Positions 8,637-16,556 of a stretch of 57,148 nucleotides of DNA are shown piece by piece (within the stretch, counting starts at the first letter, position 1; each line of letters begins with the position of its first letter). Source of the stretch: JAVBNT01 sp031551355 (GTDB taxonomy: Bacteria > Vulcanimicrobiota > CADAWZ01); assembly GCA_031551355.1 (NCBI GenBank), contig JAVBNT010000041.1:1-57148 (forward strand), read 5' to 3'. The translations under genes and the position numbers were made by a program. Under the pieces are notes generated by a model. It made no database searches, had not been told where the DNA came from, and saw only the letters and a list, made by a program, of their open reading frames with translations.

Positions 8637-9482
8637 TCAATTCTTCAGTTTAGGATCCATGGCGTCACGAATTCCTTCCCCGAGAAAATTAAATGCCAAC
8701 ACTATAAACATTATCAAAAGCCCCGGAAATAATGCCATCCAGGGGGCAGTTGAAATATATTCCTGAGCCCTCATCAACATATTTCCCCAGCTTGCCTGAG
8801 GCTCCTGAACGCCAAGCCCCAAAAAACTAAGGGTCGATTCCATCAGGATCGCCGAAGCTATTCCCAACGTTGCCATGACAATCATCGGTGACAGTGAATT
8901 AGGAATTATATGCCTGAATATTATATAAATATTGCCTGCACCGCAGGATCTGGCAGCCTCAACAAAAAGGGATTCGCGCAATGAAAGGGCCTGAGAACGC
9001 ATAAGCCGCGTCGGAGCCGCCCAGCCGGTAAAACCAATGACCAGAATCACATTATAAACGGACGGAGTAAAAATAACCTGCAGCGCCAGAATAAAGAAAA
9101 ACACCGGAATACTCAGCATTATATCGGAAAGACGCATGATAACAGTATCAGGCCAGGAACCGTAATATCCTGAAAAAGATCCTAGTATAAGACCAACAAG
9201 CATATATATAGCCACTGAACCAAGGCCGACGATCAGAGAAATTCTGCTGCCGTAAAGAGCCCGGGAAAAGAGATCGCGGCCATAATTATCGGTGCCGAAA
9301 AGATGTTTAAGCGAAGGAGGCTGGGGAATGCCGTCATAAGACATATTTTGCATATCGGGAGGGTACGGCGCCAGAAATGAACAGAAGACGGCAATAAATA
9401 AAAATACAATTATAATTACAAGTCCGGCTACTGCCAGGCGGTTTCTCGAAAATTTTTGCCAGAATTTAATCAAATACTCCAT
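8637..9482 (-). CDS. ABC transporter permease, OppC/DppC type (orphan)
   Basis: A 281-residue inner-membrane permease of the peptide/nickel importer class. It has an OppC-type N-terminal segment (RNRLAVAGLVII, then APYPPD), the GTDNYGRDLFSR motif, about six membrane spans, and the EAA loop for ATPase contact (EAARSCGAGNIYIIFRHIIPNSLSP). The start at 9482 follows the rlmN stop by one base; an in-frame ATG at 9494 would overlap rlmN and is less likely. The usual partners (OppB permease, two ATPases, binding protein) are absent from the neighbourhood, which is odd for this family because all parts are needed. They must be elsewhere, or this gene has been moved. Confidence 0.92.
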   Translation of the reverse strand: MEYLIKFWQKFSRNRLAVAGLVIIIVFLFIAVFCSFLAPYPPDMQNMSYDGIPQPPSLKHLFGTDNYGRDLFSRALYGSRISLIVGLGSVAIYMLVGLILGSFSGYYGSWPDTVIMRLSDIMLSIPVFFFILALQVIFTPSVYNVILVIGFTGWAAPTRLMRSQALSLRESLFVEAARSCGAGNIYIIFRHIIPNSLSPMIVMATLGIASAILMESTLSFLGLGVQEPQASWGNMLMRAQEYISTAPWMALFPGLLIMFIVLAFNFLGEGIRDAMDPKLKN

Positions 9483-9483
9483 C

Positions 9484-10572
9484 TCAGATTCCATCTAAAA
9501 AGCGTTTACGCAATTGTCCGCAAGCCGCGTCTATATCTGTCCCCATTTCCTTGCGGACAGTAGTTTTTATCCCCCCGGCTTCCATAAAACTCCTGAAAGA
9601 TTCTATCGAACGGCTTGAACTCCTCTCATAGGCAAACCCGGAAACGGGATTGAGCGGGATCAGGTTTATAAACGCAGTAAATCCCTCCAGCAGCTTTAAA
9701 AGAGCTTTTGCATCATCAATACCGTCATTGACATCTTTTATAAGAGCATATTCAAAGGTAATCCTCCTGCCGGTGGTGTTCTGGTAATCCCTAAGGGTTT
9801 TTATCAATTCTACAAGCGGATATTTTTTGTTTATCGGCATGATTGAAGTTCTTACAGCATCAAGCGCACTGTGCAGGGATACGGCAAGCTTAACCTGAAG
9901 TCCCTCGGAAATCATCCGTTCGATCCCGGGAATAATGCCGCAAGTCGAGATTGATATATGGCGGATGCCGATAGCAATTGAATCGCAATGGTTCAAAATT
10001 CTGATTGCCGAAAAAACGTTATCATAGTTAAGCAGCGGTTCTCCCATACCCATCATCACGATATTGGCAATCCTTCTTTCCGAAGGAGCTACGAGCTTTT
10101 GCATTTGAATAACCTGATCGGCTATTTCTCCGGCCGTCAGGTTTCTCACAAAACCGTTTTTTGCCGTTGCACAAAAACTGCATCCCATCGCACAGCCGGC
10201 CTGAGTCGAAATACAGGCCGTCAGCCGGGAAGGGCCGATACGCTCCTCATAACTCATCAAAACGCTTTCAACCTGATTGCCGTCAGCAAGTCCGAACAGA
10301 TATTTCTCCGTCTCGCCGTCGGATGCCACCTGATGGCGCAGCAAGTCAAGCGAGCCGACAAATGCAACTTCTGCAAGTTTATCCCTGAGCTTTTTACTGT
10401 AGTCGCTCATTTGGGAAAAATCATTTTCACCACGCAAATACATCCATTTCATCATCTGTTTGGCACGGTACGGCTGCTCGGAAACAGACTCGAAAAAAGA
10501 CTCCAACTCGTGAAGTTCCATTCCTTTTAAATTAATTTTGTTAGCCGGAAGAATGTTCAAATTCCACCTCAT
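9484..10572 (-). CDS. rlmN: dual-specificity 23S rRNA/tRNA adenine-C2 methyltransferase RlmN
   Basis: Radical SAM methyltransferase that methylates A2503 of 23S rRNA and A37 of some tRNAs. It has the CxxxCxxC cluster motif (CAMGCSFC) right after ISTQAG, the GMGEPLLN motif, and the second catalytic cysteine in DIDAACGQLR at the C terminus. An RlmN-like N terminus (KINLKGMELHELESFF, then YRAKQMMKWMY) confirms the reading frame. The start is uncertain. ATG at 10572 has no clear ribosome binding site, whereas an in-frame TTG at 10560 is preceded by GAGGTGG; a longer frame to 10617 would run into the terminator at 10599-10640 and is rejected. Confidence 0.95.
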   Translation of the reverse strand: MRWNLNILPANKINLKGMELHELESFFESVSEQPYRAKQMMKWMYLRGENDFSQMSDYSKKLRDKLAEVAFVGSLDLLRHQVASDGETEKYLFGLADGNQVESVLMSYEERIGPSRLTACISTQAGCAMGCSFCATAKNGFVRNLTAGEIADQVIQMQKLVAPSERRIANIVMMGMGEPLLNYDNVFSAIRILNHCDSIAIGIRHISISTCGIIPGIERMISEGLQVKLAVSLHSALDAVRTSIMPINKKYPLVELIKTLRDYQNTTGRRITFEYALIKDVNDGIDDAKALLKLLEGFTAFINLIPLNPVSGFAYERSSSRSIESFRSFMEAGGIKTTVRKEMGTDIDAACGQLRKRFLDGI

Positions 10573-10598
10573 AAGAATACATTTTGCAAATAATCCTG

Positions 10599-10640
10599 CA
10601 AAAAAAAGCAGTCTCACTGTTAACCTGAAACTGCTTTTTA
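10599..10640 (-). terminator. intrinsic terminator of the pilin-like secreted protein gene
   Basis: Minus strand AGCAGTTTCA...TGAGACTGCT (10-bp stem, one mismatch, 9-nt loop) followed by a run of U. It lies between the stop at 10662 and the rlmN start. Confidence 0.75.
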
Positions 10641-10661
10641 CAACAACACTACATAATCAAA

Positions 10662-11699
10662 TTAGTATAGATACATGGTTTCGATTACCCAGCCATCGCC
10701 TTCAGGTGCAAAAATAAACTCACCTATTCTCAGACGGACAAAGAAGTATTTACCGTCTTCCATAACTTCAAGCCGGTCAGTGGCTATTATCGGCACCACA
10801 CTCGTAACTCTGCAGAGATCGCCTTTTCTCTGAAAAGTAAGATCCGTAAGGTTTAAAGGCAACATCTTAAACGCCTTATGATTCAAAATCTCTTCGGTAG
10901 CTTCTCTGAACGCGTCGCGGACATCCTGGGCACTGCCCTTTCCCTGCTTTTCGTAATCAAGTGCGGAAGATTCTATCGAACGTTTCTGAAGTTCAAGAAC
11001 TTTGTCCAAATCTTTTTCGGCATACGCGTTATAAAGCGCTTTAATGACGGTGACGATCTCTTCTTTATCCTGTTCGGTCAGCTCCTTTACGGAAACTTTT
11101 ACAGGAGCGGACGGCTGCTGTTTCTCCGGCTTTTTAGTATCCGCCGGTTTTGCGGCAGGTTTTTGAGCAGGCTTCTTGTCTTCAGCCTTGGGCTGAGCGG
11201 CAGGCTTAGCCTGGGCCACAGGCTGTTTTGAAGGTTTCTTTATGTCCTTGACATCTTTTTTAGCCTCAGCGGGAGTCTTCCCTTTCTGTTTGGCGGCCGC
11301 ATCGGTGACAGGAACAGGAGTGCCCTTCACAAAACCTTTATCTCTTGTGTAGTAGTAAGCGGACAGACCGTAACATCCCGGTTCCGGACATCTAAGTGCA
11401 AAGCTTTTGCCGCCGGAAAGAACTTCATAAACAAATTTTTCACCGCTGTCGGGACAAACGAGGTTTTTCACCGACGTTGCCGGATCAGATTTCTTAAGAT
11501 ATTTGTTAAACTCATCACTGGCATATTCCGCAGCGGACGGAAAACTGTTTTTATGATCATTGGCCCAAAGTTCCAGTGCCTGAATGACATTTTTCATTCT
11601 GGCAGTACATCCGGACAAACTTTTAGCGGCCGCAAAAGACTGGGAAGAAAGACCCAAAATCATAGAAAACAATATTACTACAAATGCAAATTTTCTCAT
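10662..11699 (-). CDS. exported protein: pilin-like N-terminal part, Lys/Ala/Pro linker, NTF2-like C-terminal domain
   Basis: Not a family I can name. The 345-residue product starts at ATG 11699 with AAGGAGG upstream and has a Sec signal peptide ending at SFAAAK. Residues about 30-120 (CTARMKNVIQALELWANDH, ... LVCPDSGEKFVYEV ... LRCPEPGCYG) resemble the globular part of type II pseudopilins, with paired cysteines, but there is no prepilin peptidase site. A Lys/Ala/Pro/Gln-rich stretch at about 130-210 should be a flexible linker. The C-terminal 120 residues (IKALYNAYAEKDLDKVLELQ ... EGDGWVIETMYLY) look like an NTF2/SnoaL-type cone fold. Inference: a periplasmic or surface protein. It is followed by its own terminator and starts 29 bases after fmt. 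Confidence 0.7.
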   Translation of the reverse strand: MRKFAFVVILFSMILGLSSQSFAAAKSLSGCTARMKNVIQALELWANDHKNSFPSAAEYASDEFNKYLKKSDPATSVKNLVCPDSGEKFVYEVLSGGKSFALRCPEPGCYGLSAYYYTRDKGFVKGTPVPVTDAAAKQKGKTPAEAKKDVKDIKKPSKQPVAQAKPAAQPKAEDKKPAQKPAAKPADTKKPEKQQPSAPVKVSVKELTEQDKEEIVTVIKALYNAYAEKDLDKVLELQKRSIESSALDYEKQGKGSAQDVRDAFREATEEILNHKAFKMLPLNLTDLTFQRKGDLCRVTSVVPIIATDRLEVMEDGKYFFVRLRIGEFIFAPEGDGWVIETMYLY

Positions 11700-11727
11700 A
11701 AAACCTCCTTGCCCTAAAGGCACCAAA

Positions 11728-12663
11728 TCAAATTTCGAAAGCCTCGCCAGGCTTGGGATTAACACCACAGGCAAAACTCCAGGAACTCATAAACTTTTTA
11801 CCTTCCATCTTGACATCAAACATTCTGACGGTGCCGTCTGCCGTCGCAATAATAGGTCCAATATTTTTTACAATATCGACGATCCTGCCGGCTTCACCCT
11901 TTTTATCCGTTTCAAAAATATCCAGAGCGGAAACCTGCAGTTGTTTTCCGCGGAAAAAAGTACGCGCAGCAGGTAACGGCGAGACGGAACGGACAAAATT
12001 TATAATATCCCTTGAAGGAATATTCCAATTTATAAAAAGATCTTCCTTTTTTATCAGTGAAGTACAGCAAACCCCGTCTTTTGATTGCACCGTTCTCTTT
12101 ACGCTTCCGCTTTGAATTTCATCAACCGCTTCGATCAAAATACCGGCGGCAAAAACAGACAGCTTTTCTCTCAAAGTTCCCCTGTTATCACTTTCTTCGA
12201 TCGGAAACTCACGCTGTATGATAATATCGCCGGTGTCACAGCCTTCATCCATATAAAAAATGGAAACACCGGTCATTTTATCGCCGGATTTCAAGGCCGA
12301 TTCAATAGGCGTAGCGCCCCTGTATTTCGGCAGCATCGACGGATGAACGTTGATACATCCCTTCAGCGGACAGCAAAGAATACCGGTATTAAGAATCTTG
12401 CCATAGGCGCAGACAACATTGATCTCAGGAGCGATAGAGTTCAAATCCAGACAAAACTCCCCATCTTTAAACGTTTCCGGTTTATACACCTGTATCCCGG
12501 CTTTCTCTGCAAAGTCAGCCACGGCAGTTGACGTTTCTTCAAGTCCCCTGCCTTTCTTCTTATCGGCTCTGGTAACAACCGCCACAACATCGTGCCCGGC
12601 CTCAATCAAAGCTTTAAGAGTCGGTATCGAGAAATCTTCGGAACCAAAAAAACAGATCTTCAT
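11728..12663 (-). CDS. fmt: methionyl-tRNA formyltransferase
   Basis: A 311-residue enzyme that formylates initiator Met-tRNA. N-terminal Rossmann-type formyltransferase domain: ICFFGSEDFSIP, VVCAYGKIL, and the folate/catalytic segment INVHPSMLPKYRGATPI with Asn and His, then GVSIFYMDEGCDTGDII with the catalytic Asp. The C-terminal OB-like tRNA-binding domain begins near residue 205. The start codon overlaps the def stop codon in ATGA form, so translation is probably coupled. The def-fmt order is the classic pairing for adding and removing the N-formyl group. Confidence 0.97.
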   Translation of the reverse strand: MKICFFGSEDFSIPTLKALIEAGHDVVAVVTRADKKKGRGLEETSTAVADFAEKAGIQVYKPETFKDGEFCLDLNSIAPEINVVCAYGKILNTGILCCPLKGCINVHPSMLPKYRGATPIESALKSGDKMTGVSIFYMDEGCDTGDIIIQREFPIEESDNRGTLREKLSVFAAGILIEAVDEIQSGSVKRTVQSKDGVCCTSLIKKEDLFINWNIPSRDIINFVRSVSPLPAARTFFRGKQLQVSALDIFETDKKGEAGRIVDIVKNIGPIIATADGTVRMFDVKMEGKKFMSSWSFACGVNPKPGEAFEI

Positions 12664-13166
12664 TTGTCACTGCTTTCCCCTTCAGCGGATTCTTTTGCAG
12701 CGTCCTCTCCGGGAATATGCGTGTGAAGGTTTGAAGCCTTGTCTACAAACAGCTTGCCATCGAGATGATCTATCTCGTGCTGAATAACCCTTGCCAGCAT
12801 ATCTTCCGCCTCAAACTCAAACCGGCGGCCTTTTTCATCAAGGGCCTTTACAATTATCTTTGCGGCACGTTCAACATCCCCGTACTCATTGGGAAAGCTA
12901 AGACAGCCTTCCTGCCGGCAATGCGTTCCCTCACTGCTGACTATGCATGGATTCACAAGCATCAGCAGCTCATCGGCATCATCCACAACAATTACGCGTT
13001 TCAAAACGCCTACCTGATTGGCAGCAAGGCCTATGCCGTCGTTAGCATACATTGTATCGGCCATATCATTAAGCAAAGTAACAATGGCAGCATCAATTTT
13101 TTCAACTTTTTTAGCTTTTTTACGAAGTACCTCATCACCGGAGATACGAATAGCTCTAAGGGCCAT
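12660..13166 (-). CDS. def: peptide deformylase
   Basis: A 168-residue Fe/Zn enzyme that removes the formyl group from nascent proteins. All three family motifs are present: GIGLAANQVG, EGCLSFP with the metal-binding Cys, and QHEIDHLDG with the two metal-binding His and catalytic Glu. A charged C-terminal tail (AAKESAEGESSDK) goes beyond the folded domain and shows no homology I recognise. AAAGG lies upstream of the ATG at 13166. It is the first gene of the def-fmt pair. Confidence 0.97.
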   Translation of the reverse strand: MALRAIRISGDEVLRKKAKKVEKIDAAIVTLLNDMADTMYANDGIGLAANQVGVLKRVIVVDDADELLMLVNPCIVSSEGTHCRQEGCLSFPNEYGDVERAAKIIVKALDEKGRRFEFEAEDMLARVIQHEIDHLDGKLFVDKASNLHTHIPGEDAAKESAEGESSDK

Positions 13167-13265
13167 AATAATACAACCTTTCAGACAATATTGTGCTTAT
13201 CTCTACACGGCTTACACCGGTGTGGCGTGAAACACAACCGCCAAAATTAACTTTATTATATTTAT

Positions 13266-13291
13266 AGGGCTATCGTAAACACGACAGCCCT
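13266..13291. other. intergenic hairpin
   Basis: AGGGCTATCGT pairs with ACGACAGCCCT (one mismatch, 4-nt loop). It lies between the stop of the stalk-domain gene (13341) and the def start and probably ends the former transcript, although no good U run follows. The right arm shares ACGACAGCCC with the hairpins at 269-309 and 52005-52044. Confidence 0.5.
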
Positions 13292-13340
13292 TAAATTATG
13301 AGATCACGAAATTTACAAATAATTAACTATCTGCAATTAA

Positions 13341-14264
13341 TTATTTTTTATCGGTTTTTTCGGCTTCAGCGGGTGCGTCTTTTGATTTGGATTCATTAAC
13401 GTTAGCCCTGTCCTTTTTCTCAACGGACTCGATAGTCTCTTTCTTCGGAAGAGGATCATGTTTGATCTCAAGCTTGGGGAATGCAATAATACGGTTCAAA
13501 CTCTGCCAATAATAATCGGCACCGGAGACCTGACCGGGATTCAATGTTCCGATTGATTTAACGAGCTGATCCATATCTTTTCCGGTCCCGTCCTGGACAT
13601 GGAGGATAAGCATTACGTTACGAACCGGCTCATCAGCCTCATTTTTAACCTTTACACTCCATCTTGCTTCCCAGGTTGTAGACTGATCAAGAAAACCCTC
13701 AACATCGCCAACCTGTTTTACAGGATTCTCGCGGTCATAATTTCCGCTGCCGGAAGAAGCTTCTTTTTTGTCGCCTTTTGAACCCATCGCTTTTTCATAT
13801 GCCGTCATACGGGCAATGTTCTCCTGATGTTTAAAAACGGATTCTTTATCGACGATATCAATTATTCTTGTGGCGGCAGTTTTAGTCATTCCCAAACCAA
13901 ACCTTGAAGCAAATATATCAAGGTTGGCATAAGAAGAGCCGCCCATTTTTACGATCGGCAGAGAAAAAGTTTTACCGGCAAAATCACAATCAAGATTCTG
14001 TCCGGAAACAGAAAAATTACTTCTAACCGATTTGTCTCTGGTTACAACCAGCGTTCCGTTGCCGTCCTGGGTATATCCATACTGAAGAGCATCCAAAAAG
14101 GCTTTCACCGGGACATAGAATTTACTGTCGACGATTTTATAGTTTTCATAAGGTTTGCTTCTTACATACATCTGCCAATCCGAAGCACACGCGCTATTGG
14201 CAAAGATGGATGCGGCAAACAAAAACGCAAAACACAAAAATAATACTTTAGAAATATTTCTCAC
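13341..14264 (-). CDS. exported protein with copper-amine-oxidase-like N-terminal (stalk) domain
   Basis: A 307-residue secreted protein. It starts at GTG 14264, with GGAGG seven to eight bases upstream, and has a signal peptide cleaved near SACAS. Residues about 30-140 carry the stalk-domain pattern (KFYVPVKAFLDALQYGYTQD, TLVVTRDKS, GGSSYANLDIFASRFG), the non-catalytic module of copper amine oxidases that is common in secreted proteins. Residues about 185-270 may form a second beta-rich domain (WEARWSVKVKNEADEPVRNV, LILHVQDGTGKD). The end is a Lys/Glu-rich tail. No catalytic residues are apparent. Upstream priA ends 72 bases away. Confidence 0.75.
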   Translation of the reverse strand: MRNISKVLFLCFAFLFAASIFANSACASDWQMYVRSKPYENYKIVDSKFYVPVKAFLDALQYGYTQDGNGTLVVTRDKSVRSNFSVSGQNLDCDFAGKTFSLPIVKMGGSSYANLDIFASRFGLGMTKTAATRIIDIVDKESVFKHQENIARMTAYEKAMGSKGDKKEASSGSGNYDRENPVKQVGDVEGFLDQSTTWEARWSVKVKNEADEPVRNVMLILHVQDGTGKDMDQLVKSIGTLNPGQVSGADYYWQSLNRIIAFPKLEIKHDPLPKKETIESVEKKDRANVNESKSKDAPAEAEKTDKK

Positions 14265-14336
14265 AATGAAACCTCCTCATAAAAATACCTGAAAACATAT
14301 CCGTAAAAATTCTATTTATGAATAAAAATTCCTCCA

Positions 14337-16550
14337 TCAAAGAAAACCAAAGGTATCAACATCAAGAAAAAACGTAACGGATTCAGCGGAAAAAAAATCG
14401 AAAGCTTTGCGAAGTTCGGATACCGACCGCAAGACATTTTTTGTACGCAGATAAAACTGGTAACGATAAAGACCGTTAAGTTTAAACAAAGGGCAGGGAG
14501 CCGGTCCGGTAAGGACATCATCATCAAAAACGGAAAAAACAGCGGAAAATTTATTCAGCGATTTTTCCAGATTATTTACATCCGCAGACGAAGCGACAAT
14601 GCGCAGCATATGGGTAAACGGCGGATACATCAATTCTTTTCTCGCGGAAAGTTCCATTTTATAAAAGCTGCCGATTGCGCCACTCGAAATAGCTTCAATC
14701 GCCGGGTGTTCCGGGTTATAGGTCTGAACCACAAAAGAAGCCCCTTCCTGACCGCGCCCGGCCCGGCCGCCAACCTGCGCAAGTAACTGGTATGTGCGCT
14801 CGGCAGCCCTGAAATCAGGCATCGAAAAAGAAGAGTCGGCCAAAACAACTCCGACGAGCATCACATTGGGAAAATCAAGTCCCTTGGCGATCATCTGCGT
14901 TCCGACAAGAATATCCGCTTTACCGCTGTTAAATAAATCATAAGCGTTTTCAGTATATTTTTTTTTACCGGCGGAATCACTGTCAATTCTTAATATCCTG
15001 TAATCAGGAAAAAGCCCGGCAATCTCCTCTTCTATTCTCTGAGTTCCTCCGCCTTTGGAGGAGATGTTAAACCCCCGACATTTAGGGCAGACTTCAGGAA
15101 CTTGTTCTTTCAAAGAACAATAATGGCATCTCAAAACCGCCGGGTTTTTATGAAAACGAAGGGCAATCTCGCAGTTACGGCAAGAAAGAATAAAACCGCA
15201 GTCCTGACAGTACAAATAATTAAAATAACCGCGCCTGTTGATGAATAAAATAATCTGATGGCCTTTTTCAAGATTCTTTCTGGCCTCTTTTATTAAATAC
15301 GGACTGAAAAAAGATTCACCGCTTCTGTTGAAGGATTTTCTCATATCAACAATTTTTACTTCCGGCAGACTTCCGCGCACGCGATTGGGAAGGCTAATAA
15401 AGTGATAGCGTCCTTCAGTGGCCCTAAAGTAGCTCTCCATTGAAGGGGTCGCACTGCCGAGAACAACAACGGACGAGTTTGCCATCCCTCTCTTCACCGC
15501 CAGATGTCTGGCATGATAGCGCGGCTGGGACTCCTGCTTATAGGCGCCTTCATGTTCCTCGTCAACGATTATTATGCCGATATTAGCCAGCGGCGCAAAT
15601 ACTGCGCTTCTGGCGCCAAGGGCAATCCTAGCTTCACCGCTGATAAGACGGTTCCATTCATAAACTCTCTGACCTTTGGAAAAACCGGAATGCAAAAGCG
15701 CAACCAAATCACCGAAACGCGCGCGGAAACGATCGGCGTACTGCGGCGTAAGAGATATTTCCGGAATCAGAACAACAGCATTTTTCCCCAGATCCAGTAT
15801 TTTTTCAATTACGGAAAGATATACTTCCGTTTTGCCGCTGCCGGTAACGCCATGCAGCAGGGCAACCGACGGACCGTCCTTTTCCGCAAGGGCCATTATC
15901 CTGTCCACAGCGGCGGACTGTTCAGCGGTCAGCAAATGTCTCTTTGCCGAATCACCCGGTCTCTCCGGCAGCGGCTGCTTTTTTTCCGCTTCCATCCATA
16001 CCTTTATAAAACCCCTTTTAACAAGGGCATTCAATACCGTCACCGGCAGTGACGATCTTTTTTCCATGACTTTCTTACCGGAGCAATACAAATCTTCAAG
16101 GAAAAGCATCTGCCTCGGCATACGTTTAAGAGTTTCCCTGGCCTCATCAATAGAAAAATTATCGGCAAGGGCGATCAAAGTTCTTTTTTTTGCCGGCTTT
16201 TTGTCGGGCGAATCAAAAAAATTGGCAGGGAATGAGGTCTTAAGAGCTTCAAGCAGCGTGCAACCGTAGTATTGCTTCATCCATAACGCAAGATTAACCA
16301 TCTCATATTGCCATGCCGAAGATTCGTAAAGATTACGGATAAGAGGTTTTAGCCGGGCATTTTCCGGCAGCAGCGGCGGAGTAAGCGCAACGTCAACAAC
16401 GACGCCGACCAGATTGCGCTTCCCGAACGGAACCTCTACAAAAGATCCCGGTTTGACGTCCGCTTCAAGTTCGTTCGGTATAATATAGGTAAAAATTCGA
16501 TCAAGGCTCTTGCTTGAAAGATTTATAATAACACCGGCATAAGCTGTCAT
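14337..16550 (-). CDS. priA: primosomal helicase PriA
   Basis: A 737-residue replication-restart helicase that recognises stalled forks and loads DnaB. The N-terminal DNA-binding part (FTYIIP, VEVPFGKRN) is followed by a superfamily 2 helicase core with Walker A GVTGSGKTEVY, DEEHEGAYKQ, and GSATPSMESY. The zinc-binding region, with eight cysteines (CQDCGFILSCRNC, CHYC, CPKC), sits between the helicase lobes, and VGTQMIAKGLDFPNV and GRAGRG complete lobe 2. No Shine-Dalgarno is visible. The start lies six bases after the stop of the upstream kinase gene, so translation is probably coupled. Confidence 0.97.
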   Translation of the reverse strand: MTAYAGVIINLSSKSLDRIFTYIIPNELEADVKPGSFVEVPFGKRNLVGVVVDVALTPPLLPENARLKPLIRNLYESSAWQYEMVNLALWMKQYYGCTLLEALKTSFPANFFDSPDKKPAKKRTLIALADNFSIDEARETLKRMPRQMLFLEDLYCSGKKVMEKRSSLPVTVLNALVKRGFIKVWMEAEKKQPLPERPGDSAKRHLLTAEQSAAVDRIMALAEKDGPSVALLHGVTGSGKTEVYLSVIEKILDLGKNAVVLIPEISLTPQYADRFRARFGDLVALLHSGFSKGQRVYEWNRLISGEARIALGARSAVFAPLANIGIIIVDEEHEGAYKQESQPRYHARHLAVKRGMANSSVVVLGSATPSMESYFRATEGRYHFISLPNRVRGSLPEVKIVDMRKSFNRSGESFFSPYLIKEARKNLEKGHQIILFINRRGYFNYLYCQDCGFILSCRNCEIALRFHKNPAVLRCHYCSLKEQVPEVCPKCRGFNISSKGGGTQRIEEEIAGLFPDYRILRIDSDSAGKKKYTENAYDLFNSGKADILVGTQMIAKGLDFPNVMLVGVVLADSSFSMPDFRAAERTYQLLAQVGGRAGRGQEGASFVVQTYNPEHPAIEAISSGAIGSFYKMELSARKELMYPPFTHMLRIVASSADVNNLEKSLNKFSAVFSVFDDDVLTGPAPCPLFKLNGLYRYQFYLRTKNVLRSVSELRKAFDFFSAESVTFFLDVDTFGFL

Positions 16551-16556
16551 AAAAAA

